From Blautia sp. SC05B48 (lineage in GTDB: Bacteria > Bacillota > Clostridia > Lachnospirales > Lachnospiraceae): a stretch of DNA of 64,000 nt. The position numbers and the translations under genes are program-made. Of the stretch, positions 26,299 through 35,111 are shown piece after piece (the first letter of the stretch is position 1; the number at the start of each line of letters is the position of its first letter). Location of the stretch: NCBI RefSeq assembly GCF_005848555.1, contig NZ_CP040518.1, positions 2,045,001 to 2,109,000 of the forward strand, given 5' to 3'. The notes beneath the pieces were generated by a model, which searched no databases, was not told the origin of the DNA, and was given only the letters and a program-made list of their open reading frames with translations.

Positions 26299-27621
26299 AT
26301 GGATTTATTTGAATACGCAAAGTCAAAAACGCTGGATCAGGAATCGCCCCTTGCATCCAGGCTGCGTCCGCGAACGCTGGATGAGGTGGTGGGGCAGCAG
26401 CACATTGTAGGAAAAGATAAATTGCTGTATCGTGCTATAAAGGCGGATAAGCTGACATCTGTTATCTTTTATGGCCCTCCGGGAACCGGAAAGACCACCC
26501 TGGCAAAAGTCATCGCCAATACCACAAGCGCCAGCTTTACCCAGATCAATGCAACCGTAGCAGGGAAGAAAGATATGGAAGCAGTTGTAAAGCAGGCACA
26601 GGACGATCTCGGCATGTATGGAAAAAAGACCATTCTGTTCATTGATGAGATCCACCGTTTCAACAAGGGACAGCAGGATTATCTTCTTCCTTTTGTTGAG
26701 GACGGAACCATCATTCTTATCGGGGCCACAACAGAGAATCCATATTTTGAGGTAAACGGAGCGCTTCTTTCAAGATCGATCATCTTTGAACTGAAGTCCC
26801 TGGAGATACCGGAAATAAAGGAACTGATCCTGCGTGCGGTTAACGATCCGGAACGTGGAATGGGAAGCTATGGGGCGGTGATCGACGAGGATGCTCTGGA
26901 ATTTCTGGCAGATATGGCAGGAGGAGACGCCAGAAGCGCTTTAAACGCCATAGAACTGGGAATCCTCACCACGCCTCGGGATACAGACGGTAAGATCCAT
27001 CTGACCCTTGAGGTGGCTTCTGAGTGTATCCAGAAGCGTGTGGTGCGCTACGATAAGAACGGGGACAATCATTATGATATCATTTCTGCCTTTATCAAGA
27101 GCATGCGAGGCTCCGACCCGGATGCGGCAGTCTATTATCTGGCAAAAATGCTCTATGCAGGAGAAGATGTGAAATTTATCGCAAGAAGGATCATGATCCT
27201 TGCTTCCGAAGATATCGGAAACGCAGATCCCCAGGCCCTCTGCGTGGCAACGGCAGCAGCACAGGCAGTGGAACGTGTGGGAATGCCGGAGTCCCAGATC
27301 ATTCTTTCCCAGGCAGTTACCTATATGGCCTGTGCACCCAAGAGCAATTCTGCAGTAAATGCCATACAGGAAGCCATGCGCTGCGTGAAGGCGAAGAAGA
27401 CAACCGTTCCGGTGCATCTGCAGGATGCCCATTATGGTGGCCACGAAAGTCTGGGTCATGGTATCGGATATAAATATGCCCATGATTATCCGAACCACTA
27501 TGTAAAACAGCAGTATATGCCATCAGAAATCGAAGGAGAACATTTTTACGAGCTCAGTGATATGGGATATGAAAAGAAACTGAAAGAGCATATGAAGAAG
27601 ATCCACGAAGAAGCGAAATAA
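26299..27621 (+). CDS. rarA: Replication-associated recombination ATPase RarA (MgsA)
   Basis: A 440-residue AAA+ ATPase related to clamp loaders that acts at stalled replication forks. 'PLASRLRPRTLDEVVGQQH' opens the protein, the Walker A is 'GPPGTGKTTLAK' (59-70) and the Walker B 'ILFIDEIHRFNKGQQD'. The C-terminal tetramerisation part includes 'RGSDPDAAVYYLAKML'. ATG 26299 with CAGGAGTG upstream fits the usual start; the longer frame has no ribosome site. It stands alone, facing the DUF4364 gene. Confidence 0.95.
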   Translation: MDLFEYAKSKTLDQESPLASRLRPRTLDEVVGQQHIVGKDKLLYRAIKADKLTSVIFYGPPGTGKTTLAKVIANTTSASFTQINATVAGKKDMEAVVKQAQDDLGMYGKKTILFIDEIHRFNKGQQDYLLPFVEDGTIILIGATTENPYFEVNGALLSRSIIFELKSLEIPEIKELILRAVNDPERGMGSYGAVIDEDALEFLADMAGGDARSALNAIELGILTTPRDTDGKIHLTLEVASECIQKRVVRYDKNGDNHYDIISAFIKSMRGSDPDAAVYYLAKMLYAGEDVKFIARRIMILASEDIGNADPQALCVATAAAQAVERVGMPESQIILSQAVTYMACAPKSNSAVNAIQEAMRCVKAKKTTVPVHLQDAHYGGHESLGHGIGYKYAHDYPNHYVKQQYMPSEIEGEHFYELSDMGYEKKLKEHMKKIHEEAK

Positions 27622-27638
27622 ATGAATATAAGTAAAAC

Positions 27639-27665
27639 GGAGGAGCCTCTCAGAGAAGCTCCTCC
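27639..27665. terminator. Bidirectional terminator between rarA and the DUF4364 gene
   Basis: GGAGGAGC (27639-27646) pairs with GCTCCTCC (27658-27665). It overlaps the last codons of the minus-strand gene and is followed by GTTTTA on that strand, so it can serve both convergent genes. Confidence 0.65.
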
Positions 27666-28162
27666 ATTATTTTGTCATAAACATTCTGGTATTTATAAGG
27701 CCAGCTTTCACATACAGACTGTGCAGCAGCAAGATTTGGCACATTGATGCTGAGATCAACGATGCTGACGCCGCTTTCGATGATCCGCAGACGTACCGAG
27801 TAGCTACCCTCTTTGGTGGGATAGTAATCTGCAGGAGTCAGGAGATGTTCTTCGATCTTGCAGTGGAGGGAATTGAGATATTCTTCCACTTCTTTCTTGA
27901 TGTCAGAGGAAAGTTCTTTGGAAAAATATTTCAGAGTGTTTTTTCCCTCGGAGGTCAGTCGATAGTAACTGCGGTTGGACTGTGAAGACATTTCCACCAG
28001 ATCTGCCTCCACAAGTTCGGAAACTGCCTGCTGGAGCTGAAAATAATTGGTGTATTTCCGGTCCAGGATAAAATCGGTGATCTGGGAATTTGTGAGATCC
28101 CCATCGGAATTCTGCAGCATATATAAAATAATAAGCTTATAGGTTGTAAAAGGTGATGCCAT
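27650..28162 (-). CDS. DUF4364 family protein, winged-helix-like
   Basis: A 170-residue protein, 'MASPFTTYKLIILYMLQNSD', of the DUF4364 family. The N-terminal half reads like a winged helix ('LTNSQITDFIL', 'FQLQQAVSELVEADLVE', 'RLTSEGKNTLKYF'), suggesting DNA binding. The rest may bind a ligand. No function is established. ATG 28162 follows AAGGAGGATT, which decides against the longer frame. It is the last gene of a minus-strand trio with the radical SAM and YesL genes. Confidence 0.82.
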   Translation of the reverse strand: MASPFTTYKLIILYMLQNSDGDLTNSQITDFILDRKYTNYFQLQQAVSELVEADLVEMSSQSNRSYYRLTSEGKNTLKYFSKELSSDIKKEVEEYLNSLHCKIEEHLLTPADYYPTKEGSYSVRLRIIESGVSIVDLSINVPNLAAAQSVCESWPYKYQNVYDKIMEELL

Positions 28163-28176
28163 AAGAATCCTCCTTT

Positions 28177-29118
28177 TTACTGGCTGCGGGAAAGGGCTTC
28201 GAGAGCTTTTCCCTGAAAACTTGCTCTTTCTTTCATCCGGTGATGAAGAAGGTTTAAAACTTCTCGTTTGCGGCTGGCCCATAAAGGTGCGATCAGCAGA
28301 TCCTTCGGTCCATCGCCGGTGACCCGGTGGATCACGATATCCGGTCTGAGATGTTCCAGACAGTCAATGACAAGGTTCAGATACTCGTCCCGTTCATAAG
28401 TGCGGAAAAGACCGGCTTCATGATCAGCGGCAAGATCTGTACCACGCAGTACATGAAGAAGCTGCAGCTTGATCCCCTGGATATCCATGGCGTTCAGATA
28501 AGCCATTGTTTCCAGGATATCCTTCCGGCTTTCACCGGGAAGCCCCAGGATGGTGTGGACGATCACTTCGATGCCGCCTGCGCGGAGATTTTTTACTGCG
28601 GTATCAAAACAGGACAGTGGATAGCCGCGCCGTATATATCTGGCGGTATCTTCATGGATAGTCTGGAGTCCCAGCTCCACCCACACCGGTTTGATCTGGT
28701 TCAGGGAATAAAGAAGATCCAGTACATCATCTCCCAGACAGTCCGGTCTGGTACCAATGGACAGTGCCACGATATCCGGATGGGAGATGGCTTCTGTGAA
28801 GATCTTACGCAGGTGTTCCACAGGAGCATATGTGTTTGTATATGCCTGAAAATAGGCGATATATTTATGGATCGGGCGTTTGGAAGAGAGACTTTTGATC
28901 TGTGTGTTGATCTGCTCTGTAATGGAAAGAGCGGCGTTTGCTGCAAAATCTCCGCTTCCGCCCTGGCTGCAGAAGATGCAGCCTTTTTTGCCCAGGGTGC
29001 CGTCACGGTTGGGACAGGACATGCCGCCGTTTAATGCAACCCGGTAGACCTTTTCGCCGTATCGCTCCCGGAGCATATAGTCCAGAGAATGATAAGGCTT
29101 GTCGTTCCAGCGCTTCAT
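28177..29118 (-). CDS. Radical SAM protein, TIGR01212 (YtqA) family
   Basis: A 313-residue radical SAM enzyme. The iron-sulfur motif is spread as 'CPNRDGTLGKKGCIFC', near residue 34, which is characteristic of the TIGR01212/YhcC-YtqA group. 'YFQAYTNTYAP', 'IGTRPDCLGDDVLDLL' and 'ELGLQTIHEDTARYIRRGY' continue the family pattern. Members are suggested to act on tRNA or related molecules, but the reaction is unknown. Its ATG shares one base with the stop of the YesL gene, so the two are translationally coupled. Confidence 0.9.
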   Translation of the reverse strand: MKRWNDKPYHSLDYMLRERYGEKVYRVALNGGMSCPNRDGTLGKKGCIFCSQGGSGDFAANAALSITEQINTQIKSLSSKRPIHKYIAYFQAYTNTYAPVEHLRKIFTEAISHPDIVALSIGTRPDCLGDDVLDLLYSLNQIKPVWVELGLQTIHEDTARYIRRGYPLSCFDTAVKNLRAGGIEVIVHTILGLPGESRKDILETMAYLNAMDIQGIKLQLLHVLRGTDLAADHEAGLFRTYERDEYLNLVIDCLEHLRPDIVIHRVTGDGPKDLLIAPLWASRKREVLNLLHHRMKERASFQGKALEALSRSQ

Positions 29119-29807
29119 TATGCCTCTTTCGGTTCGTTTTTCTCTTCGCCGTTTTCTTCGTTTTCATCTTTCGGTATATAGTTATCGAAGATCTTTACAA
29201 AGATCTTCGATTTCCAGTACGCCAGCGTAGAAAATCCCATCAGAATAAAAAGCATGATCAGGATGGATGTAAACCGTGCGTAGCTCACATAAGCAAAAAG
29301 CCACATCAGTAGGAGTGGGGACGCAGAGATCACAAGCATCAAAAGTGTCAGCGGAAGATGGCGGACGGACATCAGGAATGCATTTACAAAGGTATTCTTG
29401 ACGGAATTAAAAAATTTGGAAAGGATCGGATAAATGTACAGAAGGATCATCGCATAGATCAGTGCAAATGCAATGAACAGACTGAAAAGTCCTTTGTACA
29501 TAGCTCCGCTTCCGACTCTGGCGATCCGAAGATCGATAAACAGAACAGCAGCGGTGAGGAGCATGATGATATTGATGATGGTCGCCTGTTTGAAGTTCTG
29601 TTTGAAGGAGTGGAAAAAGCTGCGGGCAATATAGGATTCCTCGTCTCTTGCCATCTTTAGTGTGACATAGTAGAGAGCTGTTATGGAGGCGCCTGCGGTG
29701 ACAACCGGAATGCAGCAGAGGATGCACAGAAAATTCAGAAGAAGCAGGTCTGCTACGCGTCCCATGAACACGAAGAATTTGTTGTCCATGTTGAAAAAAC
29801 GATTCAT
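29118..29807 (-). CDS. YesL/DUF624 membrane protein
   Basis: A 229-residue membrane protein with about five helices, opening 'NRFFNMDNKFFVFMGRVADLLLLNFLCI' and containing 'PVVTAGASITALYYV', both typical of DUF624 (YesL). A charged tail 'DENEENGEEKNEPKEA' ends it. YesL proteins often accompany sugar transport genes but their role is unknown. A second YesL-type gene lies at 58.5-59.1 kb in this window. It heads the minus-strand trio. Confidence 0.85.
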   Translation of the reverse strand: MNRFFNMDNKFFVFMGRVADLLLLNFLCILCCIPVVTAGASITALYYVTLKMARDEESYIARSFFHSFKQNFKQATIINIIMLLTAAVLFIDLRIARVGSGAMYKGLFSLFIAFALIYAMILLYIYPILSKFFNSVKNTFVNAFLMSVRHLPLTLLMLVISASPLLLMWLFAYVSYARFTSILIMLFILMGFSTLAYWKSKIFVKIFDNYIPKDENEENGEEKNEPKEA

Positions 29808-30046
29808 TTGATAAGTCTCCTTTTCTTTTGGATATTATTTTAAGTATACCCAATCACAGCAGAAAAAGCAAATCCCAAATGTTTTCCGGGGCAGTGGAAA
29901 TGGGAAAATCATGTGTCCGCCATAGAAAGACAAAAAAGAGAAATAGTTTATTAAATTTTCCTAAAAGGCTTGCTTATCACGATTTAGAGTGTTAAAATAT
30001 CAGTATTGTATTAGACGAAATTCATGTATTTTAAAGGAGCGTAACA

Positions 30047-30364
30047 ATGAGCAAAAAAATCAGGACGGAGGCTGTGGATCATCTTTTTGAAGCGATCCTG
30101 TGCCTGAAGGACAAGGAAGAGTGTTATACATTTTTTGAGGATGTGTGCACCATCAATGAGCTGCTTTCTTTATCTCAGCGCTTCGAGGTAGCCAAGATGC
30201 TTACTGATAAGCGTACATACCTTGATATTTCCGAGAAAACAGGAGCTTCCACAGCTACGATCAGCCGTGTGAACCGTTCCCTGAACTATGGAAATGATGG
30301 TTATGAGATGGTATTTGCACGTATGAAGAAGGATAACGGGGAGCAGGGCGGCGAAGCAGAATAA
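30047..30364 (+). CDS. YerC/YecD family TrpR-like DNA-binding protein
   Basis: A 105-residue protein of the YerC/YecD group. The helix-turn-helix is 'YLDISEKTGASTATISRVNR' (about residues 63-82), preceded by 'FFEDVCTINELLSLSQRFEVAKML', which matches the Trp-repressor fold. The regulon is unknown. AAGGAGCG lies before the ATG. It is monocistronic with a strong terminator. Confidence 0.9.
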   Translation: MSKKIRTEAVDHLFEAILCLKDKEECYTFFEDVCTINELLSLSQRFEVAKMLTDKRTYLDISEKTGASTATISRVNRSLNYGNDGYEMVFARMKKDNGEQGGEAE

Positions 30365-30408
30365 GGCTTACGTCCATACCGTGATGATAACGGATAATGC
30401 TGTAACGA

Positions 30409-30446
30409 AAAAGAGACAGGCGATCGTGCGTCTGTCTCTTTTTTTT
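30409..30446 (+). terminator. Terminator after the YerC gene
   Basis: AAAAGAGACAG pairs with CTGTCTCTTTT, loop of 12, followed by more T. The A-rich 5' side lets it also serve the minus-strand DUF1836 gene. Confidence 0.9.
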
Positions 30447-30494
30447 CGGTGCGCCCGGCGACGCACGTTTATGACCGGATGTGAGCTCCGGATA

Positions 30495-31115
30495 TTATTT
30501 GTCTTTTTTTGAGGAATCCGTATCTTTTGAGGAATTCATGTGGTCGATCATGTTTTCGATGATCATTTTTTTCATGTATACGTCGAAGCTAAGAAGACAG
30601 ATAAAGGAAAACTGGTGAAGGAATTCCTTATCCTCCGGGTCGGCGTCCTCAAAAATTTCTCCGGCACTTTTGAAACGGCGCATAAGATCCTTTTCCAGGT
30701 AACGGATCTGTGACTGCTCCATACTGAAAACCTCCTGGTAGATGTAAGTCATGTCCTTTTCTGTAACGGACTTGAAGTATTTCTCGGTGATCGGTCCCAG
30801 AAGGGTCTGGATATCACTGATGGAGAGGATATTCTTAAAATAGTAGATAAAGATCAGCATCAGCAGATGCTCCCGGGAATAGCGCTTCTTTTCCGGCGGG
30901 GGAAGGAGCTTGTTCTTTGCGTAATTGTTGATCATGGTCTTGGTCAGGATCTTGTCATCATGATGACGCTTGGTGGAAGCGAGATTATCTTCCATAAAGG
31001 TTGTGACCTGATCCATGTAAAGAGCAATATTGGGAATTTCATCGGGTTTTATATAATCAAGCTCAGCAATTTTTGCAAAAATGCTGTTCATCATTTCTTT
31101 TTCGTTTTCTGTCAT
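30495..31115 (-). CDS. DUF1836 family protein
   Basis: A 206-residue protein of DUF1836. 'ILTKTMINNYAKNKLLPPPEKKRYSREHLLMLI' (about residues 55-87) resembles a MerR-like winged helix, including the 'YSREHL' turn, and suggests transcription control. The remainder is helical with no membrane segments. Function is unknown. AGAGGTGATA precedes the ATG at 31115. It is divergent from pcrA across about 145 bp. Confidence 0.82.
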   Translation of the reverse strand: MTENEKEMMNSIFAKIAELDYIKPDEIPNIALYMDQVTTFMEDNLASTKRHHDDKILTKTMINNYAKNKLLPPPEKKRYSREHLLMLIFIYYFKNILSISDIQTLLGPITEKYFKSVTEKDMTYIYQEVFSMEQSQIRYLEKDLMRRFKSAGEIFEDADPEDKEFLHQFSFICLLSFDVYMKKMIIENMIDHMNSSKDTDSSKKDK

Positions 31116-31260
31116 CGCATTATCACCTCTGCTCCTTATTATATAGTTTTAAATACTACTTGTAAAGAAACTTTTTTTCAGAGAGGTGGGTTTACCGGAA
31201 AGTAAAGTCATGATAGTATATAAAGATACTGTTCATATGGAAAAAGAAATGGAGATCAAA

Positions 31261-33504
31261 ATGAGTATACATGATGCTTTGGACACATTGAATCCTATGC
31301 AGCGGGAAGCTGCCGTACATACAGAGGGACCACTTCTGATCCTTGCAGGAGCCGGTTCCGGAAAAACAAGAGTGCTGACCCACAGGATCGCCTATTTAAT
31401 GGAAGAAAAGGGTGTAAACCCATGGAATATCCTGGCGATCACCTTTACCAACAAGGCCGCCAGTGAGATGCGGGAACGTGTGAATAAAATTGCGGGAATG
31501 GGTGCGGAGAGCGTATGGGTCTCCACCTTCCATTCCGCCTGCGTGAGGATCCTGCGCAGACATATTGAGGTGCTGGGCTTTGGCAGTAATTTTACCATTT
31601 ATGATGCCGACGACCAGAAAACAGTCATGAAGGAAATCTTCCGGAAGTTTGATATCAATACCAAGATCTACAAGGAACGCGCTGTTCTTGCTGAGATTTC
31701 CCATGCCAAGGATGAACTGATCACACCGGAAGAGATGGAGCTGAATGCAGGCGGCGATCCGGATGCACGGAAGATTGCCGGTATGTATAAGGAATATCAG
31801 TCTATCCTCCGGGGAAACAATGCGCTGGATTTTGATGACCTGATCGTGAAGACTGTGGAGCTTTTTCAGCATAATCCAGATATCCTGGACTATTATCAGG
31901 AACGTTTCAAATATATTATGGTGGATGAGTATCAGGATACCAATACTGCCCAGTTTAAATTTGTAAGTCTTCTTGCTGAGAAATACAAGAATCTCTGTGT
32001 GGTTGGTGATGATGATCAGTCCATCTATCGTTTTCGTGGAGCAAATATCGGGAATATCTTAGGCTTTGAGAAGGTTTTTCCTGAGGCTAAGGTGGTGCGC
32101 CTGGAACAGAATTACCGTTCTACCCAGAACATCCTCAATGCAGCCAATGAGGTGATCGTCAACAACACAGAGCGTAAGGAAAAACGCCTCTGGACAGAGA
32201 ACGAAGAGGGCGATAAAGTACATTTCCGTCAGTTCAACAACGGATTTGAGGAAGCGGAGTATGTTGCAGGAGAGATCATCCAGGGGCGCCGCAACGGGAA
32301 ATTCCAGTACAAGGACTGTGCAGTACTTTATCGGACCAATGCCCAGTCTCGTCTCTTTGAGGAGAAATTTCTCCTGGCAAATGTTCCTTATAAGATTGTC
32401 GGCGGCGTGAACTTTTATGCCCGCAAAGAGATCAAGGATCTGTTAAGCTATCTGAAGACCATTGACAATGCCAGTGATGATCTGGCTGTGCGCAGGATCT
32501 TAAATGTGCCAAAAAGAGGAATCGGACTCACCAGCATCGGCCGTGTCCAGGACTATGCGGATATGATGAACCTGAGCTTTTACGATGCGCTCCGCGTGGT
32601 GGAGGAAGTACCGTCCATTGGCAGGGCAGCAGGAAAGATCAATGATTTTGTATCCTTTATCCAAGGACTGAAAAGTAAGGCAGAGGCCTATACAGTCCGT
32701 GAAACCCTGGAAGAGGTCATTGAACTTACCGGTTATGTGAAGGAACTGGAGGCAGAGAAAACGGAGGAGGCTCAGGCGAGGATCGAAAATATCGACGAGC
32801 TGATCTCCAAGACAGAATCCTTCCAGGAAGCCATGGAGGAGGCCGGACAGCCGGCAACACTTTCTGCATTTCTGGAGGAGATCGCACTGGTGGCAGATAT
32901 CGATTCTGTTGATCCGGATCAGGATTATGTGCTGCTGATGACTCTTCACAGTGCCAAGGGACTGGAGTTCCCAAATGTATTTATCGTGGGAATGGAGGAC
33001 GGTGTTTTTCCGGGATATGCTTCCATCTGGTCCGGTGATCCGTCGGATATCGAGGAGGAGCGAAGGCTCTGTTATGTGGGGATCACCCGTGCCATGAAGG
33101 AACTGACTTTAACCTGTGCAAAACAGCGGATGATCCGTGGGGAGACTCAGTATAACCGTGTGTCACGTTTTGTAAGGGAGGTTCCACGGGAGCTGGTAGA
33201 TCTTGGACATACCATTCAGGAGAAAAAGCCCAGAGTAGATGATATCGTATCTCCGAAAAGCGCCTATGCCCAGATGAAAATGAATTTCCAGGCAAAGAGC
33301 ACCCTGCAGAAAAAAGATTTCACAGTGAAGAAGGCGGACAGCCTGGACTATGGTGAGGGAGACACGGTCCGTCATGTGAAATTCGGAGTCGGTATCGTAA
33401 AAAATATCGCAGACGGCGGCAGAGACTACGAAGTGACGGTAGACTTTGACAAAGTCGGCGTGAAAAAAATGTTCGCCGGTTTTGCCAAGCTGAAAAAGAT
33501 CTGA
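31261..33504 (+). CDS. pcrA: ATP-dependent DNA helicase PcrA/UvrD
   Basis: A 747-residue superfamily 1A 3'-5' helicase for repair and clearing proteins off DNA. Motif I is 'LAGAGSGKTRVLTHRIAYL', motif Ia 'ITFTNKAASEMRERV', motif II 'VDEYQDTN', motif III 'VGDDDQSIYRFRGA', motif IV 'LEQNYRST', motif V 'TLHSAKGLEFPNVFIVGMED' and motif VI 'CYVGITRA'. The end 'VRHVKFGVGIV...VDFDKVGVKKM' is the PcrA C-terminal RNA-polymerase-binding type fold. ATG 31261 has GGAGA about 10 bases upstream; two earlier ATG codons are possible but would lengthen the N-terminus beyond the family norm. Confidence 0.95.
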   Translation: MSIHDALDTLNPMQREAAVHTEGPLLILAGAGSGKTRVLTHRIAYLMEEKGVNPWNILAITFTNKAASEMRERVNKIAGMGAESVWVSTFHSACVRILRRHIEVLGFGSNFTIYDADDQKTVMKEIFRKFDINTKIYKERAVLAEISHAKDELITPEEMELNAGGDPDARKIAGMYKEYQSILRGNNALDFDDLIVKTVELFQHNPDILDYYQERFKYIMVDEYQDTNTAQFKFVSLLAEKYKNLCVVGDDDQSIYRFRGANIGNILGFEKVFPEAKVVRLEQNYRSTQNILNAANEVIVNNTERKEKRLWTENEEGDKVHFRQFNNGFEEAEYVAGEIIQGRRNGKFQYKDCAVLYRTNAQSRLFEEKFLLANVPYKIVGGVNFYARKEIKDLLSYLKTIDNASDDLAVRRILNVPKRGIGLTSIGRVQDYADMMNLSFYDALRVVEEVPSIGRAAGKINDFVSFIQGLKSKAEAYTVRETLEEVIELTGYVKELEAEKTEEAQARIENIDELISKTESFQEAMEEAGQPATLSAFLEEIALVADIDSVDPDQDYVLLMTLHSAKGLEFPNVFIVGMEDGVFPGYASIWSGDPSDIEEERRLCYVGITRAMKELTLTCAKQRMIRGETQYNRVSRFVREVPRELVDLGHTIQEKKPRVDDIVSPKSAYAQMKMNFQAKSTLQKKDFTVKKADSLDYGEGDTVRHVKFGVGIVKNIADGGRDYEVTVDFDKVGVKKMFAGFAKLKKI

Positions 33505-33562
33505 GAGGGATCTCTCCGGGCAGACTATTTCTGCAAAAAACTGTAAAAATCCGGCCTCAAGG

Positions 33563-33591
33563 TTGTAATTGGAAAACCGGTATGTTAGAAT
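33563..33591 (+). promoter_or_regulatory. Promoter of the B12 uptake operon
   Basis: TTGTAA (33563-33568), 17-bp spacer, TAGAAT (33586-33591) with an extended -10 TG at 33583-33584. It starts transcription a few bases before the riboswitch. Confidence 0.7.
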
Positions 33592-33604
33592 CAGTATCAG
33601 CGTA

Positions 33605-33895
33605 ATTGAATTGCTGTGAAGTGAACAGTATCACCGGCACATATGCTGCCGGATACTGTGAGGAGGGAATCGGGTAAAAAGCCTGAGCGGTTGCGGCCAC
33701 TGTATACAGAAGAAGGGATTTCACATGCCATTGCAGAAACTCATGTGAGAAGGCGAAATCCCGATGTCAGAGAGATTCTGGAGAAAATTCTGATACATCA
33801 TTCATGATCGGCTAAAAGATGAATGGTGTATCAGTTTTTATTTTGCGGAGTTTTTTCTGAGTCTGTAAGTCAGGAAACCTGCTTGACAGTATGTA
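33605..33895 (+). promoter_or_regulatory. Cobalamin riboswitch with an enlarged internal domain
   Basis: Core elements of the B12 aptamer are readable in order: 'GGGAATCGGGTAAAAA' (33665-33680), the invariant 'GCCACTGT' (33696-33703) and a near-perfect B12 box 'AAGTCAGGAAACCTGC' (33867-33882). Between GCCACTGT and the B12 box lie 163 nt, more than usual. That insert holds two hairpins: one closing GGGATTT with AAATCCC, and one of 15 bp (33791-33805 with 33819-33833) followed by a T-rich run like a terminator. The downstream genes are a BtuFCD-type importer, which fits repression by cobalamin. Region 33896-34002 shows no gene and probably carries the expression platform. Confidence 0.85.
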
Positions 33896-34002
33896 AGTGG
33901 GAGCTTCCGTACAAAGTGTTCCGTGCAGATTTTATGAAGCCCCATCTTTTCGGTTACCCATAGGCAACAGGAGATAAAACAGGCGAAAAGAGAGGAAATG
34001 AA

Positions 34003-35097
34003 ATGAAAAACAAGTATGTATCCACAAGAATCATGGCAATGGTAATGGCAGCGGCAATGACCGTATCAGCAGCTCCGGCTGTTTATGCCGCAGAGAGAGC
34101 AGACTCCGAGACCATCAAGGAAGACAACCAGCCGGCAGCAGAAGACAGTACAGAGTCTGCAGACATCGAAGATTCTTCCGCAGAGGCAACCAAGACAGAA
34201 TATCCTCTGACCATCACAACCTATGATTACGATGGAAACGAAATCGAAACCACTTATGAAAAAGCACCGGAAAAAGTCCTTGCTGTATATCAGGGAAGCA
34301 TTGAGACTATGCTCGCACTTGGTCTGGAAGACCACCTGGTAGCTACCGCAGGTCTTGATAATGAAGTTCCGGAAGATCTCAAAGAAGCATTCTCAAAAAC
34401 AAATTATCTTGACGAATTTACCCCATCCCTTGAAACTGTAACAATGCTGGAGCCGGACATGATCTTATCCTGGAGCTCTCTTTTCTCTGATAAGAATCTG
34501 GGAAATGTAACAGACTGGATCGACAAAGGCTGCAACACCTACTACAACACCAATACTCGTCCGGACGGCGACAGAACACTGGAAAATGAATTCACAGATA
34601 TCTTAAATATCGGAAAGATCTTCGATGTACAGGACAAAGCACAGGCTATCGTTGATGATGCAAAAGCAGTGATCGACAAAACTCTTACTGCAACTGCAGA
34701 TGTAAAAGACAAACCAAGCGTAATGGTATTGGAGCCTCTTGGAGATGACATCACAAACTATGGCGTAAAGAGCCTTGGCGGAGATATGGTAACACAGTTA
34801 GGCGCAACTCTTGCAAACCCGGATGCTTCCACCGTTGGAAAAGAGGATATCATCGCAGCCAACCCTGACGTGATCTTTGTGGTTTACATGCCATATGCAG
34901 GAGATGATCCGGAAACTGTTAAGAACAGCCAGCTTGCAGTGATCCAGGATGATGAGTCCCTGAAGAGCCTTGACGCAGTAAAGAACGGACGTGTTTACCC
35001 GATCATGCTCAGTGAGATGTATGCAAGTGCAACACGTACCCAGGACGGAATCGAAACTTTTGCAAAGGGATTATATCCGGACGTAAATCTTGACTGA
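34003..35097 (+). CDS. btuF: Corrinoid ABC transporter substrate-binding protein (BtuF type)
   Basis: A 364-residue extracellular receptor of the helical-backbone BtuF/FhuD/FecB family. A signal peptide ends near 'APAVYA', followed by an acidic Ser/Glu-rich spacer to about residue 65. The binding domain then begins 'YPLTITTYDYDGNEIETTYE', with 'VLAVYQGSIETMLALGLEDHLVATAG'. The signal has no lipobox cysteine, so membrane attachment is unexplained. AGAGGAAATG precedes the ATG. Cobalamin as ligand is inferred from the riboswitch; siderophore receptors share the fold. Confidence 0.88.
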   Translation: MKNKYVSTRIMAMVMAAAMTVSAAPAVYAAERADSETIKEDNQPAAEDSTESADIEDSSAEATKTEYPLTITTYDYDGNEIETTYEKAPEKVLAVYQGSIETMLALGLEDHLVATAGLDNEVPEDLKEAFSKTNYLDEFTPSLETVTMLEPDMILSWSSLFSDKNLGNVTDWIDKGCNTYYNTNTRPDGDRTLENEFTDILNIGKIFDVQDKAQAIVDDAKAVIDKTLTATADVKDKPSVMVLEPLGDDITNYGVKSLGGDMVTQLGATLANPDASTVGKEDIIAANPDVIFVVYMPYAGDDPETVKNSQLAVIQDDESLKSLDAVKNGRVYPIMLSEMYASATRTQDGIETFAKGLYPDVNLD

Positions 35098-35111
35098 TCG
35101 GAGAAAATGCA

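Noticed and set aside
33791-33845. Simple terminator after the riboswitch
   Set aside because: The hairpin and T-run are real, but the best B12 box lies downstream of them, so I list it as part of the riboswitch region rather than a plain terminator.
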